Assembly: GCF_034137685.1 (NCBI RefSeq)
Contig: NZ_CP139418.1
Span: 186,001-250,000 of the forward strand
Length of the DNA: 64,000 bases
Source of the DNA: Streptococcus sp. S1
Lineage (GTDB): Bacteria; Bacillota; Bacilli; Lactobacillales; Streptococcaceae
Direction: 5' to 3'
Shown here: positions 37,576 through 45,360 of the stretch, piece after piece
Layout: each line of letters starts with the position of its first letter
Position numbering within the stretch: the first letter of the stretch is position 1
Notes under the pieces: model-generated
What the model was told of the DNA's origin: nothing
Seen by the model: the letters and a program-made list of their open reading frames with translations, nothing else
The model's database searches: none
Program-made: the position numbers and the translations under genes

Positions 37576-38013
37576 TTAGTCTTTTTCGCTATTTTCTGAT
37601 GGGTCCTTGGCCTCGTTTGGCGTCTCTTCAGAAGGCGTTTCGGTCCCTGCCTTCTCCTTATCTTTCTGTTTCTTCTTCTTTTCTTTTTGACTCTTCTTGC
37701 TTTCTTTTTCTTCCCTTACAGGAAGCACAAACTCATAGCTTTCGCCATTCATCTCAGCTTGGGCATGAAGAAAATCGTTGTCCTTCTTTAGCTGAACAAC
37801 TCCAGACTTTAAATGAATCTCTGATGCCTTCTCGTCACTTTTTCCTTTTTCAAGAGCCAGTTGTACCAAAGCGTAGGCTCGAAGACGATCTTGACTCGTC
37901 TTTAAGATCCGTTTTTCCGCGACCTGACGGTGCAGGTAAAACTGAAGCAAGAGACTGAAAATTACTGCCATCAAGAGGGCGTAGAGCAAGACACCAGCCT
38001 TAACTTTTTTCAT
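37576..38013 (-). CDS. comGG: Competence pilus minor pilin ComGG/ComYG
   Basis: A 145-residue protein, last of the comG operon. MKKVKAGVLLYALLMAVIFS is a pilin-like N-terminal helix, lacking the Glu-5 processing motif, as usual for ComGG. After the periplasmic part (VVQLKKDNDFLHAQAEMNGE) the C-terminus is a long Lys/Glu-rich, low-complexity tail (residues ~105-145, with KKKKQKDKEKAG). The tail seems extended compared with pneumococcal CglG. ATG 38013 overlaps comGF by 14 nt. Confidence 0.85.
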   Translation of the reverse strand: MKKVKAGVLLYALLMAVIFSLLLQFYLHRQVAEKRILKTSQDRLRAYALVQLALEKGKSDEKASEIHLKSGVVQLKKDNDFLHAQAEMNGESYEFVLPVREEKESKKSQKEKKKKQKDKEKAGTETPSEETPNEAKDPSENSEKD

Positions 38014-38452
38014 TTTGTATCGCTGGTACCACATGGTAGACATACTCCCTTTCTAGACCTTCTTCAAAATTCAAACGCAGATGAAGCAACTCTCCCTCCT
38101 GCCAAATCTGACTAGAGTGAACACCTGAAATCATAGGCTGATAGCCCCTGCCCTTATCATCTGTTTTTCGGATATCATCTCCTTTAGATTGGCCAATAGC
38201 AATTGGTTTTTGATCCTGAACCAAGTAGATATGATTGTCCGCTACTTTTTCAAAATGACTCCGGTCCAATTCCACCTGCAATTGTTGCTGAAAAAGTATC
38301 CATTCTTCTTGCTTTTGATGCGCCTGGTAGTCCAATTCAGCATGCAGGAGCTTGGTTAAGCCTTGAAAGACCAACACTCCCCCACTGAGCACCAAGAGAG
38401 CGACCAAGGCTTCGAGCAGGGTAAAGGCCTTTACCTTTCCTTTATTCCACAT
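38000..38452 (-). CDS. comGF: Competence pilus minor pilin ComGF/ComYF
   Basis: A 150-residue pseudopilin. MWNKGKVKAFTLLEALVALL contains the type IV pilin prepilin cleavage site (KA/FTLLE, with Glu at +5) and hydrophobic helix. The remainder is a small strand-rich domain (IYLVQDQKPIAIGQS, LHLRLNFEEGLER). I use ATG 38452, which overlaps the comGE end by 11 nt. It helps build the DNA-uptake pilus. Confidence 0.88.
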   Translation of the reverse strand: MWNKGKVKAFTLLEALVALLVLSGGVLVFQGLTKLLHAELDYQAHQKQEEWILFQQQLQVELDRSHFEKVADNHIYLVQDQKPIAIGQSKGDDIRKTDDKGRGYQPMISGVHSSQIWQEGELLHLRLNFEEGLEREYVYHVVPAIQNEKS

Positions 38453-38729
38453 GCAGCACCACCTTTCCTTGATGATAGACCGTAAGTTGATCGGCATCTT
38501 TTTCGACTTGAACTTGAATACCATTGGCCTCCAGATGATTTTGCCCTGTCTGAAGCGCCATTTGAGCGACCGACAAGACTTCTACCTCTTTGAAATCCGC
38601 TAGTCGCTCCTTGCGCGAACGGCGGATCTCCCCTAACAATAAGGTCGTAATCATGGCAAATAAACCCAAGGCTACTAAGGATTCTATGAGAATACTAGCG
38701 GGAACGGATGCTTTTTTTAATTTTCCCAT
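38442..38729 (-). CDS. comGE: Competence pilus minor pilin ComGE/ComYE
   Basis: A 95-residue pseudopilin: MGKLKKASVPASILIESLVA with Glu after the cleavage site, then LGLFAMITTLLLGEIRRSRKE. The C-terminal part, VLSVAQMALQTGQNHLEANG, closely resembles pneumococcal CglE. It overlaps the end of comGD by about 35 nt and comGF by 11 nt, so the operon is tightly packed. Confidence 0.87.
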   Translation of the reverse strand: MGKLKKASVPASILIESLVALGLFAMITTLLLGEIRRSRKERLADFKEVEVLSVAQMALQTGQNHLEANGIQVQVEKDADQLTVYHQGKVVLHVE

Positions 38730-39129
38730 TTCCAAGTGAAAGCTGATAAGTCACCACTCCTCTCTGTGTCTGAAAGTGAACATTGGCTAGCGAAGAATTG
38801 CCACCTGCTCGGTCCAATCGAATAGTTTTAGGATCTTGCAAAATGACAGAATCAGGAATCTCCACCGTCTGGTAGGGCGTTTGAATCTTCCTTGCAGTCA
38901 CTTCAACATCCAATTCCGTTTGCCTTGCCAATGCTATCTTTTGGCTTTCTTGATAGAGATGTTCAAACTCTGCAAAAAATACTTTTTCTTCCACCTGCTG
39001 AAAGCTCGTCTTGATCGATCCCGATAAGCCCAGATAGATAAAACTGACGATCATCAAGGTCAGAAGGGTCTCCACCAAAGTGAAGGCCTTAATCTGCAAC
39101 CGCACGAGTTTCTCCACTATTTTTCGCAT
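38695..39129 (-). CDS. comGD: Competence pilus minor pilin ComGD/ComYD
   Basis: A 144-residue pseudopilin. QIKAFTLVETLLTLMIVSFI gives the prepilin site and helix, and RLDRAGGNSSLANVHFQTQR is the conserved C-terminal motif seen in CglD. ATG 39129 is used, overlapping comGC by 41 nt. The gene ends ...KKSIRSR. Confidence 0.9.
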   Translation of the reverse strand: MRKIVEKLVRLQIKAFTLVETLLTLMIVSFIYLGLSGSIKTSFQQVEEKVFFAEFEHLYQESQKIALARQTELDVEVTARKIQTPYQTVEIPDSVILQDPKTIRLDRAGGNSSLANVHFQTQRGVVTYQLSLGNGKIKKSIRSR

Positions 39130-39406
39130 AATAGGCACGGTAGGATTCAGCTTGTTTGTTGGTAATATTTCCATCCGCAATCAGTTTTGCTAGAGTGGCT
39201 TGGTCATTGGTATGATTGAGCTCATACAATTCAGCCTGGCTTTCGACCACCTTCACAACCGCTGCATTTCCTGTCTCTTTCACGGAGTCTTTTTGCTTGG
39301 TCAAATTCGGCACAAAGAGCAATAAGAGCACACTGATGATCAATAAGACCACCAACATTTCAATAAGTGTAAAAGCTTTAACCTTATAGGTTTTTATTTT
39401 TTTCAT
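39089..39406 (-). CDS. comGC: Major competence pilin ComGC/ComYC
   Basis: The main subunit of the transformation pilus, 105 residues. YKVKAFTLIEMLVVLLIISV is a perfect prepilin sequence, processed by the ComC peptidase before Phe, with Glu+5; LLLLFVPNLTKQKDSVKETG follows. The start codon overlaps the comGB stop (ATGA). It lies third in comGA-GG. Confidence 0.95.
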   Translation of the reverse strand: MKKIKTYKVKAFTLIEMLVVLLIISVLLLLFVPNLTKQKDSVKETGNAAVVKVVESQAELYELNHTNDQATLAKLIADGNITNKQAESYRAYYAKNSGETRAVAD

Positions 39407-40512
39407 AAATGAACCTCCATATTTTGATAAATCGGCAGCAACATGGCTGCATAGAGTAACACAATCACAAGAGCCACAAAGATAAACACCAAGGGTTGTA
39501 TCACATTCATGGCCTTGTGAACCCGACGAAAGAAATCTTCCCATGTTTTTTCAGCGTAGATCTCTAGTTCATTTCCGAGCTTTGATTTGACTTCACCATA
39601 TTCAATCATAAGGGGCAATTCTTCTTTGAAAAAAGGATACCCCCCGACCGTCTCTGAAAAAGACTGGCCACGGTCTAAAGAAAGAGCTAAGTCCCTTCCA
39701 ATTTCTTGAAAAAGCTGGGATTTTTGGTCCTGCATCATGGAAAAAATCTGAGACAACTCCAATCCTTGCCCAATCAGATTGCCCCATTCTCTAGCATAAT
39801 AGGCTGTCAAATAAGCTTGAATCATGCCTTTTCCGAAAGGCAGATGAGACAAGGTTCTAAAAACGTTGATCTTGCCTGACTTTCGATAATAGAGAAAGCC
39901 GAGTAAGAAGAAGGTCACCAGTCCCGCTCCTAAGGCCAAAAAGAGTTGGGGGAAGGAACTGATCAATTGCGTCCCAATATTTTGAGCATCCATTTGGGGG
40001 AGCAAATAATTACGCAAGCCTAGCATAATCAGAACTAAAAATCCAAGCAAGATGAGAGGATAGGTGCTCACCTCAATCAGCTTTTTCTTGACCTTGCGCA
40101 TGTTTTCTAAGTAAGCACTGATTTTCTCCAAGCTCAATGAAAGATTGCCATGGAGCTCAGCGAGAGACAGCTGTGTCGTCACTGCATCTGAAAAACCGAT
40201 CCCCGCCATCATCTCTGAAAAACTCCGCCCCCGAGAAAGGTCCTCTCGCATCTGGGAAACCAAACGACTCTCCACTAGGTGAGAGCGATCCAGAAAATCG
40301 ACGATCTCAGACAGATGAAAACCACTCGAATAAAGATTCAAAAACAATTCAATGATTTGCTTTTGTTTAGCGGTAGATAATTTTTTCGGCTTGCGCCTGA
40401 GCCAGCTGGATATATCCCGATTGAGCCAAGAGATCCATTTGTTGGTTCCAGCGGCTGGCTGAGTGCTCTTGGTAGTTTTCCGTCGCAAAATCGACCACAC
40501 CTCCTCCTGCAA
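39403..40512 (-). CDS. comGB: Competence pilus inner-membrane platform protein ComGB/ComYB
   Basis: The 369-codon frame encodes a GspF/PilC-type platform protein with two F domains: KQKQIIELFLNLYSSGFHL, then GFSDAVTTQLSLAELHGNLS, helices at LILLGFLVLIMLGLRNYLLP and FLALGAGLVTFFLLGFLY, then a second F domain and a final helix. The start is uncertain: it opens with TTG at 40512, with GTG (40500) and TTG (40488) also possible, as GGAGGAGG lies at 40499-40507. It overlaps the comGA 3' end by at least 120 nt in another frame, as in other streptococci. Confidence 0.88.
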   Translation of the reverse strand: MQEEVWSILRRKTTKSTQPAAGTNKWISWLNRDISSWLRRKPKKLSTAKQKQIIELFLNLYSSGFHLSEIVDFLDRSHLVESRLVSQMREDLSRGRSFSEMMAGIGFSDAVTTQLSLAELHGNLSLSLEKISAYLENMRKVKKKLIEVSTYPLILLGFLVLIMLGLRNYLLPQMDAQNIGTQLISSFPQLFLALGAGLVTFFLLGFLYYRKSGKINVFRTLSHLPFGKGMIQAYLTAYYAREWGNLIGQGLELSQIFSMMQDQKSQLFQEIGRDLALSLDRGQSFSETVGGYPFFKEELPLMIEYGEVKSKLGNELEIYAEKTWEDFFRRVHKAMNVIQPLVFIFVALVIVLLYAAMLLPIYQNMEVHL

Positions 40513-41308
40513 TTAATCGTTGGTAGCAAATACCTTGTAAAACTGTCTTGAGCTCTTCCTCGCTCACTCCAAGTTCTAAGAGCCTCTCATAAACACCTCG
40601 AACGCTCTTGGCATGAATAGTAGAGAAGACGGTGACTCCTGTCAAACTAGCTCGTACGACTGCACGAGCTGTTTCCTTATCTCGGATTTCTCCAATAATG
40701 AGAAGGTCCGGCCGATGGCGCAAGGAGAGTTTGATCAGGTTGTCATAGGTCATGCCGATCTGGTCATTCAGCTGGAGCTGAAGCATATTCTCTTGCTTGA
40801 TCTCGACAGGATCTTCAATGGACATGACTTGCTGGTCCGCAAAGCGCTCTTGCGCCAACGCATGCATGAGAGTGGTCTTTCCCGAGCCAACGGGACCCGC
40901 AAAAAGATAAAGCCCACGACCAGCCAATTTCTTCTGCAAGTCCGGCAACTGGTCAAACCAAAACCGCAATTCACGTTCCTCATCATGCAAGAGCCGAATG
41001 ACCAAGCTTTCATAGCCACGATAATCCCCCACTGTCGACAAGCGAATCGAAACCACTCCATCCTCTAATGGGTAATCACACGATCCTAGCTGGCTGCGCC
41101 TTTTTTCTCCTACATTCATCCCTGCTGCAAATTTGAAGTGGCTAATAATAGCTGTCATGTCCTCAAAAGGGAAGGACTGTACAAAACGTCTCTCATCTCC
41201 CACCCTCATAAAAACCTGGTACTCCTCCTTCCGAGGAATGAAGTAAAGATCCTGAGCTTCTTCCTTTTTCCCCAGGCGGATCAATTTTTTTGCAATTTCT
41301 TGAACCAT
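40367..41308 (-). CDS. comGA: Competence pilus assembly ATPase ComGA/ComYA
   Basis: A 313-residue GspE/PilB-type secretion ATPase driving pilus assembly. Walker A: YLFAGPVGSGKTTLMHAL; Asp box and Walker B: MSIEDPVEIKQ and RPDLLIIGEIRDKETA; His box FSTIHAKSVRGV. ATG 41308 has GGAGG 6 nt upstream. A cin-box lies at 41330-41337, so the comG operon is transcribed by ComX-containing polymerase during competence. Confidence 0.95.
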   Translation of the reverse strand: MVQEIAKKLIRLGKKEEAQDLYFIPRKEEYQVFMRVGDERRFVQSFPFEDMTAIISHFKFAAGMNVGEKRRSQLGSCDYPLEDGVVSIRLSTVGDYRGYESLVIRLLHDEERELRFWFDQLPDLQKKLAGRGLYLFAGPVGSGKTTLMHALAQERFADQQVMSIEDPVEIKQENMLQLQLNDQIGMTYDNLIKLSLRHRPDLLIIGEIRDKETARAVVRASLTGVTVFSTIHAKSVRGVYERLLELGVSEEELKTVLQGICYQRLIAGGGVVDFATENYQEHSASRWNQQMDLLAQSGYIQLAQAQAEKIIYR

Positions 41309-41329
41309 AGTTCCTCCTCTCACTTATAC

Positions 41330-41337
41330 TATTCGAA
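41330..41337 (-). promoter_or_regulatory. ComX cin-box before comGA
   Basis: TTCGAATA on the minus strand, 22 bp from the comGA start. It is identical to the ssbB box. Confidence 0.88.
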
Positions 41338-41395
41338 AAAGAAGACAAAAAAAGAAGACTTTCTAGATCGCTCTAAAAAATCTTCCGAATTTCTC

Positions 41396-41785
41396 TTATG
41401 ACAGGGTCGTCCCCTTTTTTGAATCGATTGTATATTGACAAGAACGGTGTTTGCGACTGCCTTTTTCCTTTTCATAACCTGGACGGAGCTTGCTTTTAGG
41501 GATCTTATGCTCGTCTTCTAAGAGGACAAGCGAGTGGAAAAACTGCACATCATCACTGCAGTCCTCACACCACTCTTGCTCTTTGGTATCCCAAAAGATT
41601 GTCATGAGATCACTCCGACTCTTATAACTTGGAAAGTGTGCATTCAACTCCAACCATTTCTGCTTGTAGTATTTCAAAGCCTGGTAATAGTCTTCAAACT
41701 TCCGACTACTCACGATATCTTCTTCCCAACCTTCTAAAAACCACCAGGGTTCACAGTCCCCGTACATTTCAATTACTCGATACAT
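41396..41785 (-). CDS. DUF1033 family protein
   Basis: A 129-residue soluble protein, MYRVIEMYGDCEPWWFLEGW at the N-terminus, of the DUF1033 family; function unknown. Trp and Tyr are frequent, and a CEDC pair (WCEDCSDDVQFF) is present. It usually precedes the comG operon in streptococci. ATG 41785 matches the family start and has GGAAGAG close by; ATG 41797 is possible. The comGA cin-box lies right after its stop codon, so comGA does not depend on its transcription. Confidence 0.82.
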   Translation of the reverse strand: MYRVIEMYGDCEPWWFLEGWEEDIVSSRKFEDYYQALKYYKQKWLELNAHFPSYKSRSDLMTIFWDTKEQEWCEDCSDDVQFFHSLVLLEDEHKIPKSKLRPGYEKEKGSRKHRSCQYTIDSKKGTTLS

Positions 41786-41947
41786 TAACTCTTCCATCCT
41801 TTGTATCCTCTATTATATAGAAAATCCTTTGAGAATAAAAGTTTTCTGCTCAGAGCATCATTTTTCAGGTAATTTTCAATTGATTTTTGCTATTTTTTTC
41901 AAAAATAGACTACTTGATTTCTCTTGGGTCCTTTTTTCGAGAATCAA

Positions 41948-41993
41948 AAAAAGAGCTTCCCAACAAAATGGCGAGCCATCTTGGGGAACTCTC
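41948..41993 (-). terminator. Terminator after the exopolysaccharide operon
   Basis: AGAGTTCCC-type stem with GGGAAGCTCT around a larger inner region, followed on the minus strand by seven T residues. It is 14 nt past the GH8 stop. Confidence 0.82.
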
Positions 41994-42006
41994 TCTTCTC
42001 AAGTAT

Positions 42007-43110
42007 TTAGAACAATTCAAGTGCAATCATAGTTGTCATGGTTGCATCGTAATAGTTGTTCAGAGGTAGATCTTGTGTAAAGATATACTTGTTCTGTTGA
42101 ACCAATTTCAAATAGCCTTTTTCTTGTTCAGAGGCATAGACAATCGGTGCCAAAAAGCTTGCTGCCTGATGAATATTCAGGGCCTTCCCTTTCAAATCAT
42201 AACCCGCATACAGGTTTCTTTGACTCTTGAAAAAGTTTAGCATCTTTTTCACCAATTTTTGACTGTCTGCGTCCTTGCTTTGAATAAGGTTGTATGGAAG
42301 ACGACAAGCGTTATAAGAATAGGCACCATCATACTTGGATTCAATCGTCTTGGGATCCGCTACACGCGTTCCTTGCTCATCTACCCAGATGAAATCAGGT
42401 AGTAAACCTGTTTTTGTTTGGGAGCTAATCGTTTGGAGTTGCTGCAACATCTTTTCTTTGATAGCCAACCACTTCGAATCTTTTGTCACTTCATAAAAGA
42501 TCTGGAATTGTGCTGGCAATGTATCAGACGTCCGCATCAAATGATAAAATTCCGAATCCTGATTGGCCCAATTTCCCACCGTTAATACACCGTTTTCTTC
42601 ATTGTAATTGTATGAGAGAACATCTTCTAAAATCGCTTTTGCTTGTGCTTGGTAGTCTTTAGCTTGCTTTGGCCATGGCCGAGCAGCTTTTAGAAGAGCA
42701 TAGGCAATGTAGAGATCCCCATCTGTTGCGTTATGCCCCTCAACACTCGCCTCCCCATTGGCAATAGTTTGTTTCCAAGACATCAATTGGGTGCCTTCTA
42801 AGCGATGATTTAGATAATATTGATAGAGTCGGTCAAAGTCTGCTTGTTGGGCTTGTCCTTTTTCGGCAGCTGCGACAGTAATCAGCATTCCATAACTTTG
42901 TGCCTCGGATAAAACCACCGTTTGATTGCGATCATTGGTAGTTCGAACATAGGATTCTTTCCCTTTTGAAACAACAAAATGCTCATTCCACTGACGATAA
43001 ATTCGATTTCGCATCTCCACTTTACTTCTCGTTCTCGCTAAAAACAAGGTCAAACAGAAAATGCAAAGGATGACTAGAAACCATACATATCTCATCTTTT
43101 TCGTATTCAT
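42007..43110 (-). CDS. Glycoside hydrolase family 8 protein (BcsZ/PssZ-like)
   Basis: A 367-residue secreted or anchored hydrolase. An N-terminal helix (YVWFLVILCIFCLTLFLA) is followed by an (alpha/alpha)6-barrel GH8 domain: VVLSEAQSYGMLITVAA holds the catalytic Glu, ATDGDLYIAYALLKA the conserved Asp, and YDGAYSYNACRLPYNL the substrate cleft. GH8 enzymes cleave beta-1,4 links of cellulose, chitosan or xylan; BcsZ and Listeria PssZ sit in polymer synthase operons and trim the product. It follows the GT2 synthase gene by 8 nt. The same role is inferred here. Confidence 0.85.
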   Translation of the reverse strand: MNTKKMRYVWFLVILCIFCLTLFLARTRSKVEMRNRIYRQWNEHFVVSKGKESYVRTTNDRNQTVVLSEAQSYGMLITVAAAEKGQAQQADFDRLYQYYLNHRLEGTQLMSWKQTIANGEASVEGHNATDGDLYIAYALLKAARPWPKQAKDYQAQAKAILEDVLSYNYNEENGVLTVGNWANQDSEFYHLMRTSDTLPAQFQIFYEVTKDSKWLAIKEKMLQQLQTISSQTKTGLLPDFIWVDEQGTRVADPKTIESKYDGAYSYNACRLPYNLIQSKDADSQKLVKKMLNFFKSQRNLYAGYDLKGKALNIHQAASFLAPIVYASEQEKGYLKLVQQNKYIFTQDLPLNNYYDATMTTMIALELF

Positions 43111-43118
43111 AATTTCTC

Positions 43119-44429
43119 CTATCCTGCGAATCGTTTTGTTTTAACCCATTTGGTTTCTTTCCGGTGCAATAGTTTATCCATCACAATCGAAGAGATGGCA
43201 TCAATTGACACAATGATAAACAGTTGAGAATAGGTGAAATAGGCAGCTAGGGCTAACCAAATTTGCTTGGTGGTTGCTTGACCAAATTGTGAGGCAAGAG
43301 CCACATTAATCTGAAGAAGATAAAGCCCAATCATCAAGACCCAATTGAAGAGCATCAACTGCGCAATATAGATATTTTCAGAATCAAAAGCAAACGGAAT
43401 CTGAACACCTGGTACCACTGTATGGATACACATGGCCAGAATATTGGCAAAAAAGATCAAATCAGATAAGATGATCGCTGCATTAAACCAGAAGAAAACA
43501 CAGGAATAGTTAGTCACTTCTAACTTCACACGCCAATTTCCCTTACCAAATAAATGCTTGAAGTTAGAAAGAACCACTTCATAATTCCCTTTGGCCCAAC
43601 GTTTCCGTTGCATATAATAACTCTTCAGAGTTTCCGGCTCTTGTTGGAAGGCTTCTGAATTATAGGCTAGCGCAATCAACTTCCCACTTTGCATAATCTT
43701 GAAGGAAATATCGGTATCTTCTGTTAAGGCACCATTTTTCCATCCTCCAATACTCTTGACAAACTCAGTTTGAATAATGAAATTGGTTCCTGGAATCCGT
43801 CCAATCTTGAAGAGATGCCACATGCCCACATGATGAACCCGTTGGGTGACAACAATCTCTTGGTTGATACAGCGGGTCAAGAAGTTTTGATTGGCATTCC
43901 GTGTTTTATTGCGACCGAAAGAAGCCACATGACGTTCTGGATCTTTGAGCACTTCTTTCACAAGGAAATAAAGAGCATTCTTTTCAGGCATGGCATCTGC
44001 ATCATAGACGCAGATATAGTCTCCAGTCGCCATCGCCAAAGCGTCATTTAGCACACCGGCTTTCCCACCTGTCCCACTTCGATTGATAATGGTCAAATCA
44101 CGTCCTGCATACTCTGGCAATGCTTTAACCGCTAAACACTCTTCATAGGTGCGATCGGAACAATTATCCGCAAAGAGCAGTAATTCTACACGATCATGTG
44201 GGTAGTTCATATCAAGGATCGCTTTGGCGGTTTGTGCAATAACCACATCTTCATTATGGGCGGGTACGACGATCGTCACTTTTGGATAATAAGGAAGCGG
44301 ATCCGTATTGACACGAAAATCACTGTGTTTAAACCAAAAATGAACAGCTGAAAAGAGGATTACTAGGCCCCATGCTAAGGACAGCCAAATCGAAATCAAG
44401 GCAATAATCATCACAATTTGACTAATCAT
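43119..44429 (-). CDS. Processive family 2 glycosyltransferase (IcaA/BcsA-like)
   Basis: A 436-residue membrane synthase. One or two N-terminal helices, then the GT-A domain: VTIVVPAHNEDVVIAQTAKA, VYDADAMPEKNAL (the DxD), ALTEDTDISFKIMQ (TED acid) and YYMQRKRWAKGN (QxxRW), the set of motifs of processive synthases of cellulose, chitin or PNAG. Four or five C-terminal helices form the export channel. The ATG at 44429 overlaps the stop of the 46-residue gene by 8 nt. It likely polymerises and exports a beta-linked polysaccharide; sugar unknown, but the upstream epimerase suggests ManNAc. Confidence 0.88.
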   Translation of the reverse strand: MISQIVMIIALISIWLSLAWGLVILFSAVHFWFKHSDFRVNTDPLPYYPKVTIVVPAHNEDVVIAQTAKAILDMNYPHDRVELLLFADNCSDRTYEECLAVKALPEYAGRDLTIINRSGTGGKAGVLNDALAMATGDYICVYDADAMPEKNALYFLVKEVLKDPERHVASFGRNKTRNANQNFLTRCINQEIVVTQRVHHVGMWHLFKIGRIPGTNFIIQTEFVKSIGGWKNGALTEDTDISFKIMQSGKLIALAYNSEAFQQEPETLKSYYMQRKRWAKGNYEVVLSNFKHLFGKGNWRVKLEVTNYSCVFFWFNAAIILSDLIFFANILAMCIHTVVPGVQIPFAFDSENIYIAQLMLFNWVLMIGLYLLQINVALASQFGQATTKQIWLALAAYFTYSQLFIIVSIDAISSIVMDKLLHRKETKWVKTKRFAG

Positions 44430-44562
44430 GGTCCACCGCCTTAAAGTTTTTATTGACACGGCGGTAAATCACCGTATAAGCTACAAATAATACAATAAAG
44501 CACAAGGCAAAAAATACACTAATGCCTACAGCTATATTAAAAAATATATTTGTAAGAGACAT
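44422..44562 (-). CDS. 46-residue membrane protein in the exopolysaccharide operon
   Basis: A short gene coding MSLTNIFFNIAVGISVFFAL, then CFIVLFVAYTVIYRR and a basic end (VNKNFKAVDHD). AGGAGG lies 6 nt before the ATG, and its stop is overlapped by the GT2 start, so translation is surely coupled. One transmembrane helix spans residues ~8-33, with a positive C-terminus. It may be an accessory subunit of the synthase, like IcaD in PNAG systems, though smaller. It is easily missed because of its length. Confidence 0.8.
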   Translation of the reverse strand: MSLTNIFFNIAVGISVFFALCFIVLFVAYTVIYRRVNKNFKAVDHD

Positions 44563-44571
44563 GTCTTCCTC

Positions 44572-45360
44572 CTAATATTCCACAATAATATCTGTTTCAA
44601 GTTGACGTTTTAAGTAACGAATCACTTCTTTATAGCGATAGTATTTAGTTCGATTGGATTGATCCACTACAAGAAATCCTGACTGAAATTGGATGCCCTG
44701 AATTCCATCTTCTCCTTGGAAAACCAGTCCTTCCAACTGCGGTTTTAAGACCGTCATATAATTGCTCTGCAGATCCTGCTCACTATTAGAAGATAAGATC
44801 AAAAAATTACCGTCTGATACATAATACAAGCTTTCATTTGGTTTCAGATGATGCGTTAACAAATAGTTGATTTGGTTCAAGGTCCGATTGTATTCCCTCG
44901 GTTGCAATTGGAAGAACAATTCCTCGTGCGACCAGTGAATGAGTAAGGCTTGAATCGTATCATTGGTTTGTCCGCTGTAAGAAGCGATGCGATTGCGGTA
45001 ATCTGCGTAAGCTTCTGGCTCTTGATCCTTTACTTTTGCAATCTCTTTAAAGAGGTGATAACGAATTTGAATCAAGATTCCAATCAAGATCGGAAAACTA
45101 AAAAGTAAGAGTAAGGCTTGATGGAACGGGATATAGACAACACCCGCCACCAAAAAGACAATCCCTAGGGCAAATGACAACAGGATGGTCCATGTCAACA
45201 ATAAATCCGATAAAACAATGGCAGAAAATAATCCTAAAACAAAGAATAATCCTTCTTCAATCAGAATCTCTCTTGCAAAAAACAAGCAGTAAAGTAAAAG
45301 AAGTACTTCAAAAACAATCAAAATCAGCAACCATCTACTTAACTTTTCCGTTTTTTTCAT
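44572..45360 (-). CDS. Membrane protein with degenerate GGDEF-like domain
   Basis: A 262-residue protein. Four or five helices occupy residues ~8-100 (LLILIVFEVLLLLYCLFFA to FPILIGILIQIRYHLF). The C-terminal ~130 residues have the secondary-structure run of a GGDEF domain: YNRTLNQINYLLTHHLKPNE, then SLYYVSDGNFLILSSN where a diguanylate cyclase has RxGGDEF. The signature is lost, so no cyclase activity is expected; it might bind a ligand or regulate the synthase as PelD-like proteins do. The family call is tentative. It lies between the epimerase and the synthase module, with 0 and 9 nt gaps. Confidence 0.6.
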   Translation of the reverse strand: MKKTEKLSRWLLILIVFEVLLLLYCLFFAREILIEEGLFFVLGLFSAIVLSDLLLTWTILLSFALGIVFLVAGVVYIPFHQALLLLFSFPILIGILIQIRYHLFKEIAKVKDQEPEAYADYRNRIASYSGQTNDTIQALLIHWSHEELFFQLQPREYNRTLNQINYLLTHHLKPNESLYYVSDGNFLILSSNSEQDLQSNYMTVLKPQLEGLVFQGEDGIQGIQFQSGFLVVDQSNRTKYYRYKEVIRYLKRQLETDIIVEY

